Assembly: GCA_018830285.1 (NCBI GenBank)
Contig: JAHJSB010000004.1
Coordinates: 1 to 58,349, forward strand
Source of the DNA: Alphaproteobacteria bacterium
GTDB taxonomy: Bacteria > Pseudomonadota > Alphaproteobacteria > Caulobacterales > Hyphomonadaceae
Direction: 5' to 3'
DNA length: 58,349 bases
The notes below the pieces were generated by a model, which saw only the letters and a list, made by a program, of their open reading frames with translations, searched no databases and was not told the DNA's origin. Positions 14,947-22,935 of the stretch are shown here, one piece after another. Each line of letters starts with the position of its first letter. Position 1 is the stretch's first letter. The position numbers and the translations under genes were made by a program.

Positions 14947-15045
14947 GGCGGAGACAGGCGAACGACCCGGGCTGAAATCGTTGGGGCTGCTTCGTTCCCG
15001 ACCTGACCCGATTGGCGAATGGCCCGTCCGCCACCTGCCTCCTCC
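14947..15045 (-). ncRNA. ffs: signal recognition particle RNA (4.5S-type)
   Basis: On the minus strand this region carries the invariant domain IV of bacterial SRP RNA, GGTCAGGTCGGGAACGAAGC followed by AGCC (15008-14985), with the GGAA tetraloop and the asymmetric loop that binds Ffh. The flanks pair into one long rod: the 5' end GGAGGAGGCAGG (15045-15034) pairs with CCTGTCTCCGCC (14958-14947), allowing G-U pairs and one mismatch. A run of five T follows the 3' end (14946-14942) as an intrinsic terminator. A TATAAC hexamer lies just before the 5' end. Length of about 99 nt fits the small bacterial form without an Alu domain. Exact ends are inferred from pairing. Confidence 0.92.
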
Positions 15046-15179
15046 GGGTTATATGCGCGGGGGCGACGCGAATCGCAAGTGCGGGAATGAGTCGCCCGAC
15101 GCGTGCCCGCGAATATGTTGTCCGTGTGGATGCCCTCGTGCTATTTCCCACGTTCCAGACAGGCATGAAGGGACGAGCG

Positions 15180-15281
15180 ATGAAATTCCGGCACATGATG
15201 ATGGCGGGCGTCTCTGTCCTGCTTGCAGCGGGCGGCGCAGCGGCGAAAGAGGATGAGGCAGAAACCGGCGAGGACGACTAG
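15180..15281 (+). CDS. candidate small exported peptide (33 aa)
   Basis: ATG at 15180 with AAGGGA six nt upstream opens a 33-residue frame: MKFRHMMMAGVSVLLAAGGAAA, which looks like a short signal peptide, then a very acidic tail KEDEAETGEDD. An in-frame ATG at 15165 is also possible. It ends 4 bp before the globin start, so it could be a leader that couples globin translation. No homologue is recognised. Support is the ribosome site, signal-like composition and tight spacing only. Confidence 0.4.
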   Translation: MKFRHMMMAGVSVLLAAGGAAAKEDEAETGEDD

Positions 15282-15285
15282 CGCG

Positions 15286-15681
15286 ATGCCGGACCTTGAT
15301 CTCATCCTGCAGAGCCTCGAAGCCCTCGCTGAACGCGAGGGCGACCCGGCGCCTGTGATCTATGCCCGCCTGTTCGCCGCCCATCCCGAGCTCGAAGCGC
15401 TGTTCGTGATGGACACGGATGGCGGCGTACGCGGCTCGATGCTGCAACAGTCTTTCGACTGCCTTATCGATGTGGCCGAAGGCGGCGCCCTGGCGCCGGT
15501 GATCCTGGGGGCCGAGCGGGTGAACCACGGTACCTATGGCGTACCGGAAAACATGTTCGATGCCTTCTTCACGACGATCCGTGATTGCGTGAAAGCGGCG
15601 ATGGGGACGGAGTGGACGGCTGAGTTCGATGGGGCCTGGTCGCGCCTGCTGGCGCGCACGGAGGCACTGGCAGACGCCTAG
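15286..15681 (+). CDS. globin-like protein
   Basis: A 131-residue single-domain globin, probably haem-binding and involved in O2 or NO chemistry. It shows a helix pattern with YARLFAAHPELEALFVMD (helices B to D), MLQQSFDCLID (helix E region), NHGTYGVPENMF with the likely proximal His, and the closing GTEWTAEFDGAWSRLL helix typical of flavohaemoglobin-like globins. There is no reductase domain. The first in-frame ATG after the upstream TAG (15286) is used; GAGGA lies about 11 nt before it. It is preceded by a 33-aa frame. Confidence 0.8.
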   Translation: MPDLDLILQSLEALAEREGDPAPVIYARLFAAHPELEALFVMDTDGGVRGSMLQQSFDCLIDVAEGGALAPVILGAERVNHGTYGVPENMFDAFFTTIRDCVKAAMGTEWTAEFDGAWSRLLARTEALADA

Positions 15682-15772
15682 CGCTTCCTGATGGGCCGGT
15701 CCGGACGGGCAAAGGCTGGTCCTGACGGACCGCCAGGGACGCAAATGCTGTCACAATTACATCCCTCAGGCG

Positions 15773-15862
15773 TTACCGGGCGAACGTATCGACGCGCTGG
15801 TCGACCAGGTCGACGAGGCGCTGCATGCCCTTGCGGGCCAGGAAGCCGAGCGGCTGTGCCAT
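15773..15862 (-). CDS. possible 29-aa small protein (weak)
   Basis: Seven bases after the stop of the small membrane protein gene, an ATG opens MAQPLGFLARKGMQRLVDLVDQRVDTFAR. The peptide is basic and could form an amphipathic helix. There is no clear ribosome site and no known family, so this is a weak proposal. The DNA includes a 12-nt palindrome CTGGTCGACCAG (15797-15808) from the LVDLVDQ codons. The surrounding gap 15682-15772 shows nothing else. Confidence 0.2.
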   Translation of the reverse strand: MAQPLGFLARKGMQRLVDLVDQRVDTFAR

Positions 15863-15869
15863 TGCAGGC

Positions 15870-16055
15870 TTACTCGCTGCTGGGCGTCTCATCTTTTTGC
15901 CTCGTCTTGCCAACGCCGGTGATGATGCCGAGGCCGATGAGAATGACCGAACAGACACCGATCCAGACGAGCGAAAGGCCCAGCATGAACGCGCCATAGG
16001 CGAGCCCTGCGATCAGGACGAGAAAGCCGATGAGATAGATCAGGAAGGACGACAT
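15870..16055 (-). CDS. small two-helix membrane protein (61 aa)
   Basis: MSSFLIYLIGFLVLIAGLAY opens a 61-residue protein with two adjacent membrane helices (about 4-25 and 27-48) and a charged C-terminal tail KTRQKDETPSSE in the cytosol by the positive-inside rule. A weak AGGTG ribosome site precedes the ATG. No function is known; similar short proteins are common in alphaproteobacteria. It is divergent from the GST gene. Confidence 0.6.
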   Translation of the reverse strand: MSSFLIYLIGFLVLIAGLAYGAFMLGLSLVWIGVCSVILIGLGIITGVGKTRQKDETPSSE

Positions 16056-16216
16056 GGGGTGGCACCTTGTTTCAGACTGTACTGGAGGCTCAACTCCGCG
16101 CAGGGGCCGCAGTTCCGAAATCGCGGCGAAGAAGCGGCGCAGCGCGCCGCCGGACGCCCCTTGTGCGCCGACCCGCGCGGCTGCAGTGTTTCGATCTTGC
16201 AGCAGAGGAATGCAGG

Positions 16217-16840
16217 ATGATCCTGATCGGCATGTATGACAGCCCGTTCGTGCGGCGCGTGGGCATTGCCTTGCGCATGTATGGCATCGCGTACGAACAC
16301 CGTGCCTGGTCCGTGTTCGGCGACGCCGTGAAGATCATGGCCTATAACCCGCTTGTGAGGGTGCCGACGCTGGTGCTGGACGATGGCGAAGCCTTGATTG
16401 ACAGCGCGGCCATTCTCGACGCGCTGGACGACATGGTGGGCCCTGAGCGCGCCATGACGCCACGCAGCGGACCGCCGCGCCGTGCGGCGCTGAAAACCTG
16501 CGCGCTGGCCGCTGGCATCGCCGACAAGGCGGTGTCGCTGGTCTATGAGCGCCATGTCCATGAACGGGCTAACCCGGCCTGGATCGAACGCTGCGCCGGA
16601 CAAATCACGCGGGTGATGAATCAGCTGGAAATTGCCCGCACCGCACAGCCGACAAGCTTCTGGCGCGGTGACACGATCGGACATGATGATGTGATGGTAT
16701 CATGCGCGGTGACGTTCATGCGCGATGCGTTGGCGGGCGAAATGGACCTCTCACCTTGGAAGGCGCTGAACCGTCATGCCCAGATGTGCGAAGACCTCCC
16801 GGAGTTCCGGGAGGTCTTTATGCCGTTCAAGATCGGTTAG
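16217..16840 (+). CDS. glutathione S-transferase family protein
   Basis: A 207-residue cytosolic GST-fold protein. The N-terminal thioredoxin-like domain begins MILIGMYDSPFVRRVGIAL, with a Ser in the catalytic region, and contains NPLVRVPTLVLDDGEALIDSAAILDAL, where the cis-Pro (VPTL) and the Ser of DSAAI contact glutathione. The C-terminal half is helical. The substrate is unknown; it does not show the SSxSxRVRIAL start of maleylacetoacetate isomerase. GAGGAA lies six nt before the ATG. The last 50 bp contain a perfect 13-bp hairpin (16791-16818). Convergent with typA. Confidence 0.88.
   Translation: MILIGMYDSPFVRRVGIALRMYGIAYEHRAWSVFGDAVKIMAYNPLVRVPTLVLDDGEALIDSAAILDALDDMVGPERAMTPRSGPPRRAALKTCALAAGIADKAVSLVYERHVHERANPAWIERCAGQITRVMNQLEIARTAQPTSFWRGDTIGHDDVMVSCAVTFMRDALAGEMDLSPWKALNRHAQMCEDLPEFREVFMPFKIG
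16791..16818. terminator. 13-bp perfect hairpin inside the GST 3' end
   Basis: AAGACCTCCCGGA (16791-16803), a 2-nt loop, and its exact reverse complement (16806-16818), within codons for EDLPEFREVF. On the plus strand TTT follows. It lies 33 bp past the typA stop, so it could terminate or protect that mRNA as well. A second small repeat TAGGCC-N5-GGCCTA (16838-16854) spans both stop codons. Confidence 0.45.
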
Positions 16841-16851
16841 GCCCGGAAGGC

Positions 16852-18684
16852 CTAGTAATCATGGTTCGACTTGGCGTGGCGCTTGCGCTCGTGCGGATCT
16901 AGAAAAATCTTGCGCATCCGGATATTGCTTGGCGTGACCTCAACCAGCTCATCGTCGGCGATATAGGCTAGCGACTTTTCAAGCGTCATCTGGAGCGGCG
17001 GCGTAAGGCGGACAGCCTCGTCCGTTCCCGAGGCGCGCATGTTGGTCAGTTTCTTGCCCTTGAGCACGTTCACTTCGAGATCATTGTCGCGATTGTGCTC
17101 GCCGATGATCATGCCGGCATAGACCTTGTCGCCCGGGTGGATGACCATCGGGCCACGGTCTTCGAGGTTCCAGAGCGCGAAGGCGACAGCTTCGCCCTGT
17201 TCCATGGCGATCAGCACACCGGTGTGGCGGCCCTGGATGCGGCCCTTGTGCGGCGCGTATTCGTGGAACACGCGGTTCATGATGGCCGTGCCGCGCGTGT
17301 CGGAGAGGAGTTCGCCCTGGTAGCCGATGAGGCCACGGGTCGGCGCATGGAAGACCATGCGTGTGCGGCCCACGCCCGAAGGACGCATGTCGAGCATGTC
17401 GGCTTTGCGCTCTGAGAGCTTCTGCACGATGATACCGGAATGCTCGTCGTCGACGTCGATGGTCACTTCTTCGATCGGCTCAAGCTTCTCGCCGTTCGGG
17501 CCTTCCTGCATGACGACCTGGGGACGCGAGACACCGAGCTCGAAGCCTTCGCGGCGCATCGTCTCGATGAGGACGGCGAGCTGGAGTTCGCCCCGGCCGG
17601 ACACGGTGAAAGCCTCGGCATCGGTCGCGCGATCAACCTTCAGGGCGACGTTGCCTTCGGCTTCTTTCAGCAGGCGGGCCCAGATGATCCGCGACGTGAC
17701 CTTGGTGCCTTCAGTGCCAGCGAGCGGCGAGTCGTTGACACGGAAGGTCATCGAGATGGTTGGCGGGTCAATGGCCTGGGCTTCGATTGGGATGGTGACG
17801 GACGGATCGCAGAACGTGTCGGCAACGTTCGCCTTGGTCATGCCGGCGAGCGAGACGATGTCGCCTGCCACGCCTTCTTCGACCGGCACACGCTCAAGGC
17901 CGCGGAACGCGAGCACTTTCGATACCCGGCCCTGTTCGACGAGCGAGCCGTCGCGGGCAAGGACCTTGATCTGCTGGTTCGGCTTGACCGTACCGGATGA
18001 AATACGGCCGGTCAGGATACGGCCAAGGAAGGGATCCGAGCTGATCGTGGTGGCGAGGAGACGGAACGGGCCTTCTTCCACTTTCGGGGTTGGCACGTGA
18101 TCGACGACCATCTGGAACAGGGCGTCCATATCAGTGGTCGGGTTTTCGTAGTCTGTGTTCATCCAGCCCTGCTTGGCCGACCCGTAGAGGATCGGGAAAT
18201 CGAGCTGCTCGTCGGTCGCATCGAGGTTTGCGAAGAGGTCGAAGACTTCATTGATGACTTCGTCGGGACGGCGCTCGGGCTTGTCGATCTTGTTGACGGC
18301 CACAATCGGGCGCAGGCCGACCTTGAGGGCCTTGGAAACCACGAACTTGGTCTGCGGCATCGGGCCTTCCGAGGCATCGACCAGCACGATGGCACCGTCG
18401 ACCATCTGGAGAATACGTTCCACTTCACCACCGAAATCGGCGTGGCCGGGCGTGTCGACGATATTGATGCGGTAACCGTTCCACTCGACCGAGGTGGTCT
18501 TGGCGAGGATGGTGATGCCGCGCTCGCGCTCGATATCATTGGAATCCATAGCGCGCTCGACGGTTTTCTCGTTTTCGCGATAGGTGCCGGACTGTTTGAG
18601 CAGTTCGTCGACCAGTGTGGTCTTGCCGTGGTCAACGTGTGCTATGATCGCGATGTTGCGCATTTTCTCGATGGACTGGGACAT
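16852..18684 (-). CDS. typA: translational GTPase TypA/BipA
   Basis: Ribosome-associated GTPase of the EF-G/LepA family, needed for stress adaptation and 50S assembly at low temperature. The 610-residue protein shows G1 AHVDHGKTTLVDELL (15-29), G2 ERERGITILAKTTS, G3 DTPGHADFGGEVER, G4 VNKIDKPERRP and G5 YGSAKQGW, then domains II-III and the TypA-specific C-terminal domain ending in a basic tail (RKIFLDPHERKRHAK). Length matches E. coli BipA (607). The ATG at 18684 has no strong ribosome site. Transcribed alone. Confidence 0.97.
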   Translation of the reverse strand: MSQSIEKMRNIAIIAHVDHGKTTLVDELLKQSGTYRENEKTVERAMDSNDIERERGITILAKTTSVEWNGYRINIVDTPGHADFGGEVERILQMVDGAIVLVDASEGPMPQTKFVVSKALKVGLRPIVAVNKIDKPERRPDEVINEVFDLFANLDATDEQLDFPILYGSAKQGWMNTDYENPTTDMDALFQMVVDHVPTPKVEEGPFRLLATTISSDPFLGRILTGRISSGTVKPNQQIKVLARDGSLVEQGRVSKVLAFRGLERVPVEEGVAGDIVSLAGMTKANVADTFCDPSVTIPIEAQAIDPPTISMTFRVNDSPLAGTEGTKVTSRIIWARLLKEAEGNVALKVDRATDAEAFTVSGRGELQLAVLIETMRREGFELGVSRPQVVMQEGPNGEKLEPIEEVTIDVDDEHSGIIVQKLSERKADMLDMRPSGVGRTRMVFHAPTRGLIGYQGELLSDTRGTAIMNRVFHEYAPHKGRIQGRHTGVLIAMEQGEAVAFALWNLEDRGPMVIHPGDKVYAGMIIGEHNRDNDLEVNVLKGKKLTNMRASGTDEAVRLTPPLQMTLEKSLAYIADDELVEVTPSNIRMRKIFLDPHERKRHAKSNHDY

Positions 18685-18831
18685 AGGGACTTTAGGCTTT
18701 CGGGAGGAGGAATCGGGTGTCTGGCGCGCGCCCTAGCCGAATATACGGGTTTTGACCATGGGGGATGGGCAGGATGACATCAGACAGCTATGCAATTCCC
18801 ATCCTTCTCAAAGCCGGTAGTGTCCCAATCC

Positions 18832-19746
18832 ATGACAAATTCAAACGATATGCCGCTCGCGGCGAACCCGCTCGATCGCGCAGCGCATCACCGCACAGAC
18901 GAAGCCTGGCTGGAAGCCGCCATGCAGCAGGACAATGTCTTGTTCTTCCTCATGCGTAATGGCGAACCCTTTGTCGAAAAGCAGGGATTGTTCTGGATGG
19001 GCTCGGAGGCGCGCAAACTGTCACCTGCTTCGCCCTGGCTGTTCTTGGGCGAGGACAAGACCGGTGCGCCGGTCTTCGCCCTGAACCTGCCCCCTAAATT
19101 CGATGTCGACTCTTCCCTGATCGCCGGCGTCGGAAGCTTCGGTGAATTCCGTATGGCGGTCGGTGCGATTTCGGCCATGGAAGCGAATCTTGTTTCAACC
19201 GCCCGCAGCCTGTTCATGTGGCATGCCAGCCATGGCTTTTGCGCCAAGTGCGGTGGACGGGTCGGCGTGGTTGATGCCGGATGGAAAAGCCAGTGCCCGG
19301 AATGCGGTGCCGAGCATTTCCCGCGCACCGATCCGGTTGCAATCATGTTGGCGGTGAAGGATGGCAAATGCCTGATCGGCCGTCAGGCGATGTGGCCGGC
19401 TGGGTTCATGTCGTGTCTCGCGGGATTCTGCGAACCGGGCGAAACGATCGAACAGGCCGCAGCGCGCGAGCTGTTCGAAGAGGCAGGTATCGTGTGCGAC
19501 CCGGCAAGCGCGGAATATGTCGCCTGCCAGCCCTGGCCGTTCGCCTCATCGCTCATGGTGGGATTGATTCTCGAAGCCGAAAATTTCGAAATCACGGTCG
19601 ATAAAACCGAGCTCGATGAAGCAAGATGGATCACCCGCGCCGAAGCGCGTGAAATTCTTTCTGGCCAACATCCCGAGATTTTTTGCCCGCCCGCAATGGC
19701 AATAGCCCATCATATATTGAAGACTTGGGCTCTTAGGGATGATTAA
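18832..19746 (+). CDS. nudC: NAD(+) diphosphatase NudC
   Basis: Nudix hydrolase that cleaves NADH/NAD and removes NAD caps from RNA. Visible in order: an N-terminal NUDIX-like domain, a zinc ribbon (FCAKCGG and QCPECGAEHFPR), the Nudix box (GFCEPGETIE... ARELFEEAGI) and the specificity motif QPWPFASSLM, which matches SQPWPFPxS. Length is 304 residues from the chosen ATG. The start is uncertain: in-frame ATGs exist at 18790, 18832 and 18850 and none has a good ribosome site. Divergent from typA. Confidence 0.93.
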   Translation: MTNSNDMPLAANPLDRAAHHRTDEAWLEAAMQQDNVLFFLMRNGEPFVEKQGLFWMGSEARKLSPASPWLFLGEDKTGAPVFALNLPPKFDVDSSLIAGVGSFGEFRMAVGAISAMEANLVSTARSLFMWHASHGFCAKCGGRVGVVDAGWKSQCPECGAEHFPRTDPVAIMLAVKDGKCLIGRQAMWPAGFMSCLAGFCEPGETIEQAAARELFEEAGIVCDPASAEYVACQPWPFASSLMVGLILEAENFEITVDKTELDEARWITRAEAREILSGQHPEIFCPPAMAIAHHILKTWALRDD

Positions 19747-19850
19747 TCGTATACGGAGCACCCAATCACGCTCGCGCGTCAGGTGAAAATCAAGAGTTGA
19801 TTTCCCGCGAATCACAATATTATTGGCTCGCCACTGACAGGAGATCGGAA

Positions 19851-20105
19851 ATGGCAATTGCAAAAAAACCTGCCGCCAAAAAGCCGGCAGTAAAGAAACC
19901 AGCCGCTAAGCCGGCAGCAAAAAAACCTGCTGCCAAACCGGCAACCAAGACTGCGACGAAAACCGCTGCGAAACCAGCGGCGAAAAAACCAGCGGTAAAG
20001 AAGCCGGCCGTCAAAAAGCCTGCTGCAAAAGCTGCTGCGAAACCAGCCGTGAAAAAAGCTGCTGCGAAGCCAGCTGCAAAAAAGCCGGCTGCAAAAAAGA
20101 AATAA
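19851..20105 (+). CDS. Lys/Ala/Pro-rich histone H1-like protein
   Basis: An 84-residue low-complexity protein made almost wholly of K, A, P and V/T: repeats of the type AAKKPAAKPA and VKKPAVKK. Net charge is strongly positive. It resembles the C-terminal tail of histone H1 and bacterial H1-like proteins, suggesting binding to DNA or RNA and nucleoid organisation; this is inference from composition. AGGAGAT lies 7 nt before the ATG. It has its own strong terminator 24 bp downstream, so it is likely a well-expressed single gene. Confidence 0.75.
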   Translation: MAIAKKPAAKKPAVKKPAAKPAAKKPAAKPATKTATKTAAKPAAKKPAVKKPAVKKPAAKAAAKPAVKKAAAKPAAKKPAAKKK

Positions 20106-20129
20106 GTCTGCGGACAACAATTCGGAAAG

Positions 20130-20157
20130 CGGGCGAGCACGTCTCGCCCGTTTTTTT
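20130..20157 (+). terminator. strong intrinsic terminator after the H1-like gene
   Basis: CGGGCGAG (20130-20137), loop CACGT, CTCGCCCG (20143-20150), then seven T. Confidence 0.92.
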
Positions 20158-20192
20158 GTGCGAAAATGACGCATTCCGAATCGGGAATGGAA

Positions 20193-20253
20193 CCCCCGCA
20201 CCCTCTCAGAATGCGGGGGCCATCCAGCCGGGCAGTCAATCAAGGGCTGCCCG
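20193..20253 (-). terminator. two tandem hairpins after the outer-membrane barrel gene
   Basis: CCCCCGCA/TGCGGGGG (20193-20200 / 20212-20219) and CGGGCAG/CTGCCCG (20229-20235 / 20247-20253) lie just downstream of the stop at 20280. T-runs are short, so they may act as mRNA 3' ends rather than strong terminators. Confidence 0.5.
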
Positions 20254-20279
20254 CCCGACCGGACCGTTATCGGCCAGAC

Positions 20280-20792
20280 CTAGAATTTCAGGACGTAGGC
20301 AATGTCGATCACGTCGATCGAGTCGTCATAGTCGAGATAGGTATAGCCAACGCGGATGCCCTGGTTGGGCGCGAAATAATAGTCGCCACCAATACCGAGC
20401 GCCGCAGCATCGTCATCAGCCGAAGCGGATACGCCGCCTGCCGTGGCCTTGATCTCCGTGCTCACATAACCGATCCGGCCGAAGACATCGGCCTTTTCAG
20501 CGAATGGAATCCGGCCCACGGCATAGGCGCCGTAGGAGTTTTCCAGTTCAACGCTCGCATTGATACCGGCTATCGTCGTGGACTCGTCGGCAATGCCGAC
20601 GGCCGCTTCGATTTCCGCACCGAGGAATTCATTGAAGTTGTAGCCGCCACGCAGCTGGACGGCGCCGAGATCGGCATCGTCCGCGCTATAGTTGCCGTAG
20701 CCGATCGTTCCGTAGAAGCCCGAGTCCTGCGCGAGGGCAGGTGCAGCGGCGAAGGCGACGAGGCTGATGGCCGTGGTAAGTGCAAATTTCAT
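20280..20792 (-). CDS. outer-membrane beta-barrel protein
   Basis: A 170-residue protein with a signal peptide (MKFALTTAISLVAFAAAPALAQ) and eight or so alternating amphipathic strands: SGFYGTIGYGNYS, GAVQLRGGYNF, FLGAEIEAAVGI, NSYGAYAVGRIPF, ADVFGRIGYVSTEI, AAALGIGGDYYF, QGIRVGYTYLDY and VIDIAYVLKF, ending in Phe as outer-membrane proteins do. It fits the OmpA-like or porin-family small barrel class. Function is unknown. The start at 20790-20792 places the signal peptide at the N-terminus, with AGGAA upstream. Confidence 0.85.
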   Translation of the reverse strand: MKFALTTAISLVAFAAAPALAQDSGFYGTIGYGNYSADDADLGAVQLRGGYNFNEFLGAEIEAAVGIADESTTIAGINASVELENSYGAYAVGRIPFAEKADVFGRIGYVSTEIKATAGGVSASADDDAAALGIGGDYYFAPNQGIRVGYTYLDYDDSIDVIDIAYVLKF

Positions 20793-20950
20793 GGGAGGTA
20801 TTCCTTTTGTTATCCCGTCTCCGGGAGACCGGAATCTAGTGACGATTTTTTCCAAGTTGAGTGAATTAGACGTCATGTTTGACGACGGAGGAAATGTGTT
20901 GCCACCGCGCAACGCGCTGCGTCCCAAGCCTTGAAATTATCGCCAAAACA

Positions 20951-20986
20951 CAAAGGCCCACCCCTCATCCGAGCGGCGGGCCTTTG
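20951..20986 (-). terminator. terminator of the YHS gene
   Basis: CAAAGGCCC (20951-20959) and GGGCCTTTG (20978-20986) form a 9-bp stem; on the minus strand it is followed by TGTTTTGG. It lies 35 bp after the stop at 21022. Confidence 0.65.
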
Positions 20987-21021
20987 GTAATATCTTGTTC
21001 AGATATGTGGCGAAGACTGCC

Positions 21022-21480
21022 TTACTGGTTAAGGCTGGACCATTCGGAATCCGCTTTCGAAATGAAGCCCGGAACGTCGACGTTCCATTTACCCTGAATG
21101 TCGGAATTGTAATTCAGGTAGAGCCTGCCATCGACAATCTTCCAGAAGCGCGCGTCACCCTTCGCGTACTTCCCATCCGCCATGGCCCAGGCGCAGTAGC
21201 CACCATATTGCGGCGCATAGGCAGCCGGGTCGGCGACGAAGGAATCGCGGTGTTCAGCAGTCGTGAACTGGAAGTTGGCGCCGTTGTACTCCGCGGTGAA
21301 ATCCTTCGAGCCTTTGGCAGGTGCGCCGGTCTCGAAATAGGCGACAGGATCATAGCCTTGCAGGGCGGTCGATGAGAACCGGCCTGTATATATCGCAGGT
21401 TCTGCGGATGCAGGCGGCGCGAACGCGATGACGGGCGAGACGGCGAGCGCGGCAGCGATGAGGAGGGAGCGGAGTTTCAT
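21022..21480 (-). CDS. exported YHS domain protein
   Basis: A 152-residue exported protein: signal peptide MKLRSLLIAAALAVSPVIAF...ASA, then a YHS domain: ALQGYDPVAYFETGAPAKGSKDFTAEYNGANFQF, HRDSFVADPAAYAPQYGGYCAWAMADG. It matches the YHS (seleno)protein group, where GGYCA can carry selenocysteine; here it is a normal Cys. YHS domains probably bind metal; the role is unknown. Start at 21478-21480. Upstream on the same strand are DoxX and AhpD-like genes, suggesting a redox-related cluster. Confidence 0.85.
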   Translation of the reverse strand: MKLRSLLIAAALAVSPVIAFAPPASAEPAIYTGRFSSTALQGYDPVAYFETGAPAKGSKDFTAEYNGANFQFTTAEHRDSFVADPAAYAPQYGGYCAWAMADGKYAKGDARFWKIVDGRLYLNYNSDIQGKWNVDVPGFISKADSEWSSLNQ

Positions 21481-21595
21481 GGCGGTTCTCTCGGGATTGC
21501 GGTGAGGGAAATGGGGTCGCCGACACCTCTGGAAGAGACATTCGAGGCAGGAAGGGGGGGGCCACGAATGAAGGTGCCGGCGACCGGGCGAAAAC

Positions 21596-22126
21596 TCAGA
21601 CGGGGTGGATCCGGGTTTTCGCAAATGCGTTGGGCGACGGGATGTCAGGTCCTGTCAGGATGACATCGCGGATGCCGCCTACAATGTTGAACAGGGTCTT
21701 TCGCCGGACGATGAGAAGCGTAAGCGAACCGGCCCAGACTGTGACGGCCATGGCGAACAGTCCGCCGCCATCATTGTTCGGATCGATGCCGAGCGGCGTA
21801 AACAGGTGGAAGCTCACCGCGCCACTCATCACAGCAACGGCCATCAGGGCACCGAGCGTCTGCAAACGGCGAAAGGCCGTAAACACGCCCAGCAGGAGGC
21901 AGGCCGATGCGACAAGCTCGGCCGAACCGATGACGTACTGGCTGAACAGGCCGGTCTGCGCGAACAGGCCCCCTGCTCCGAAACTGCCAGCCCACGCATC
22001 CAGCCGGCCAAAGATGACCTGCGTTTCGGGCGCGTTGGTGAACTTGTAGCGCAGGCTGTCCAGGAACACGGCTGAGGCAATGAGGCTGAATACGTGCGGT
22101 GCGTAATTCTTGATCTTGTCGAGCAT
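21596..22126 (-). CDS. DoxX-like membrane protein
   Basis: A 176-residue polytopic protein with about four membrane helices: HVFSLIASAVFLDSLRYKF, YVIGSAELVASACLLLGV, LGALMAVAVMSGAVSFHLF, and GLFAMAVTVWAGSLTLLIV. The helix layout and the GSAELVAS...LGV stretch fit the DoxX family, linked elsewhere to oxidoreductase or thiol stress functions. It lies between the AhpD-like gene (129 bp upstream) and the YHS gene (115 bp downstream), all minus strand. Confidence 0.75.
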   Translation of the reverse strand: MLDKIKNYAPHVFSLIASAVFLDSLRYKFTNAPETQVIFGRLDAWAGSFGAGGLFAQTGLFSQYVIGSAELVASACLLLGVFTAFRRLQTLGALMAVAVMSGAVSFHLFTPLGIDPNNDGGGLFAMAVTVWAGSLTLLIVRRKTLFNIVGGIRDVILTGPDIPSPNAFAKTRIHPV

Positions 22127-22255
22127 TATGAGCGCCCCTCCCGGATTTCCAAGCCCAACATCTCATGAAGCGGTGCTCGCGCGCAAAGCAAACGCCCGTG
22201 AGCCCGGTCCACAATTCCGTGAGCGGCGCGGGGGGAGGATCGTGGCGCACAGACT

Positions 22256-22834
22256 TCATGCGCAATCGCCTGCACACGCGCGCGTGCAGGGTGCCCAGGC
22301 ATACGGCTTGTAGTCCGGGTTGAGAGGCGTCTCGGCCACATGGTTGGCATAGTTCGACATCGTCTTGAGCGCGACGCCGAGGACGACGCCGAGAATGGCC
22401 GCCTTTTCCCAGCCCGCATTCAGGAATACCGAGACATCCGTATCCGACACGAAGCCGCGCTGCTGCACCATGCGGCGCGTGAAGACGCGCAGGGCTTCCA
22501 GCCTGGGGTCGGCGATCCTCTGATTGGTACGTATCGCTTCGATGACGGACACGTCCGGGCTTTCAGCCGCCGTTGCGGCCGAATGCGCGGCAACGCAGAA
22601 ATGGCAAGCGTTCTCGATGCTGACCGTCAGTTGGACGACCTGGCGCTCCAATGGCGAAAACCCGGCACCCTCGAAAATGCGCGACAGGCTGAGATAGCCC
22701 TCCAGCGCGGCCGGATTTTCCGCCAGCACGCCCAGCATGTTCGGGACGAAGCCGTTTGCGCGCTTCACCTGCTCAAGCAAGGGTCGCGCCGCCGGCGGCG
22801 CAGTCGTCTCGTCATGAATTTTCATTTCGCTCAT
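22256..22834 (-). CDS. carboxymuconolactone decarboxylase/AhpD-like protein
   Basis: A 192-residue protein with the AhpD-type active site ENACHFCVAAHSA (Glu, Cys-x-x-Cys, His), which in AhpD is a peroxidase-associated disulphide reductase centre. The rest is helical (PLERQVVQLTVSIENACHFC, IADPRLEALRVFTRRMV). The C-terminus ends in extra cysteines (APCTRACAGDC). ATGs at 22834 and 22825 are both possible; ribosome sites are weak. It faces the LysR gene across a 137-bp gap, which suggests LysR controls it. Confidence 0.85.
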   Translation of the reverse strand: MSEMKIHDETTAPPAARPLLEQVKRANGFVPNMLGVLAENPAALEGYLSLSRIFEGAGFSPLERQVVQLTVSIENACHFCVAAHSAATAAESPDVSVIEAIRTNQRIADPRLEALRVFTRRMVQQRGFVSDTDVSVFLNAGWEKAAILGVVLGVALKTMSNYANHVAETPLNPDYKPYAWAPCTRACAGDCA

Positions 22835-22935
22835 GGGGACAGGTTTCTCGATCAAGTGTGGACGGGCAGGCAAGTGCGCCCCTGTCGACCGAGATTTAGA
22901 TGTTTTTGCCCTTCGCAGAACGCGGACACACCCCA

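Noticed and set aside
14837..15196. 119-codon minus-strand frame upstream of nrdA
   Set aside because: It runs through the SRP RNA gene and CtrA-type box; the RNA explains the sequence.
16217..16840. GST as the missing maleylacetoacetate isomerase
   Set aside because: It lacks the N-terminal SSxSxRVRIAL-type motif of MaiA and is 12 kb from the tyrosine genes.
20879..21097. short plus-strand frame starting after GGAGGAA near 20893
   Set aside because: The ribosome site is too close to the ATG, the frame runs through the YHS terminator and into antisense of the YHS gene.
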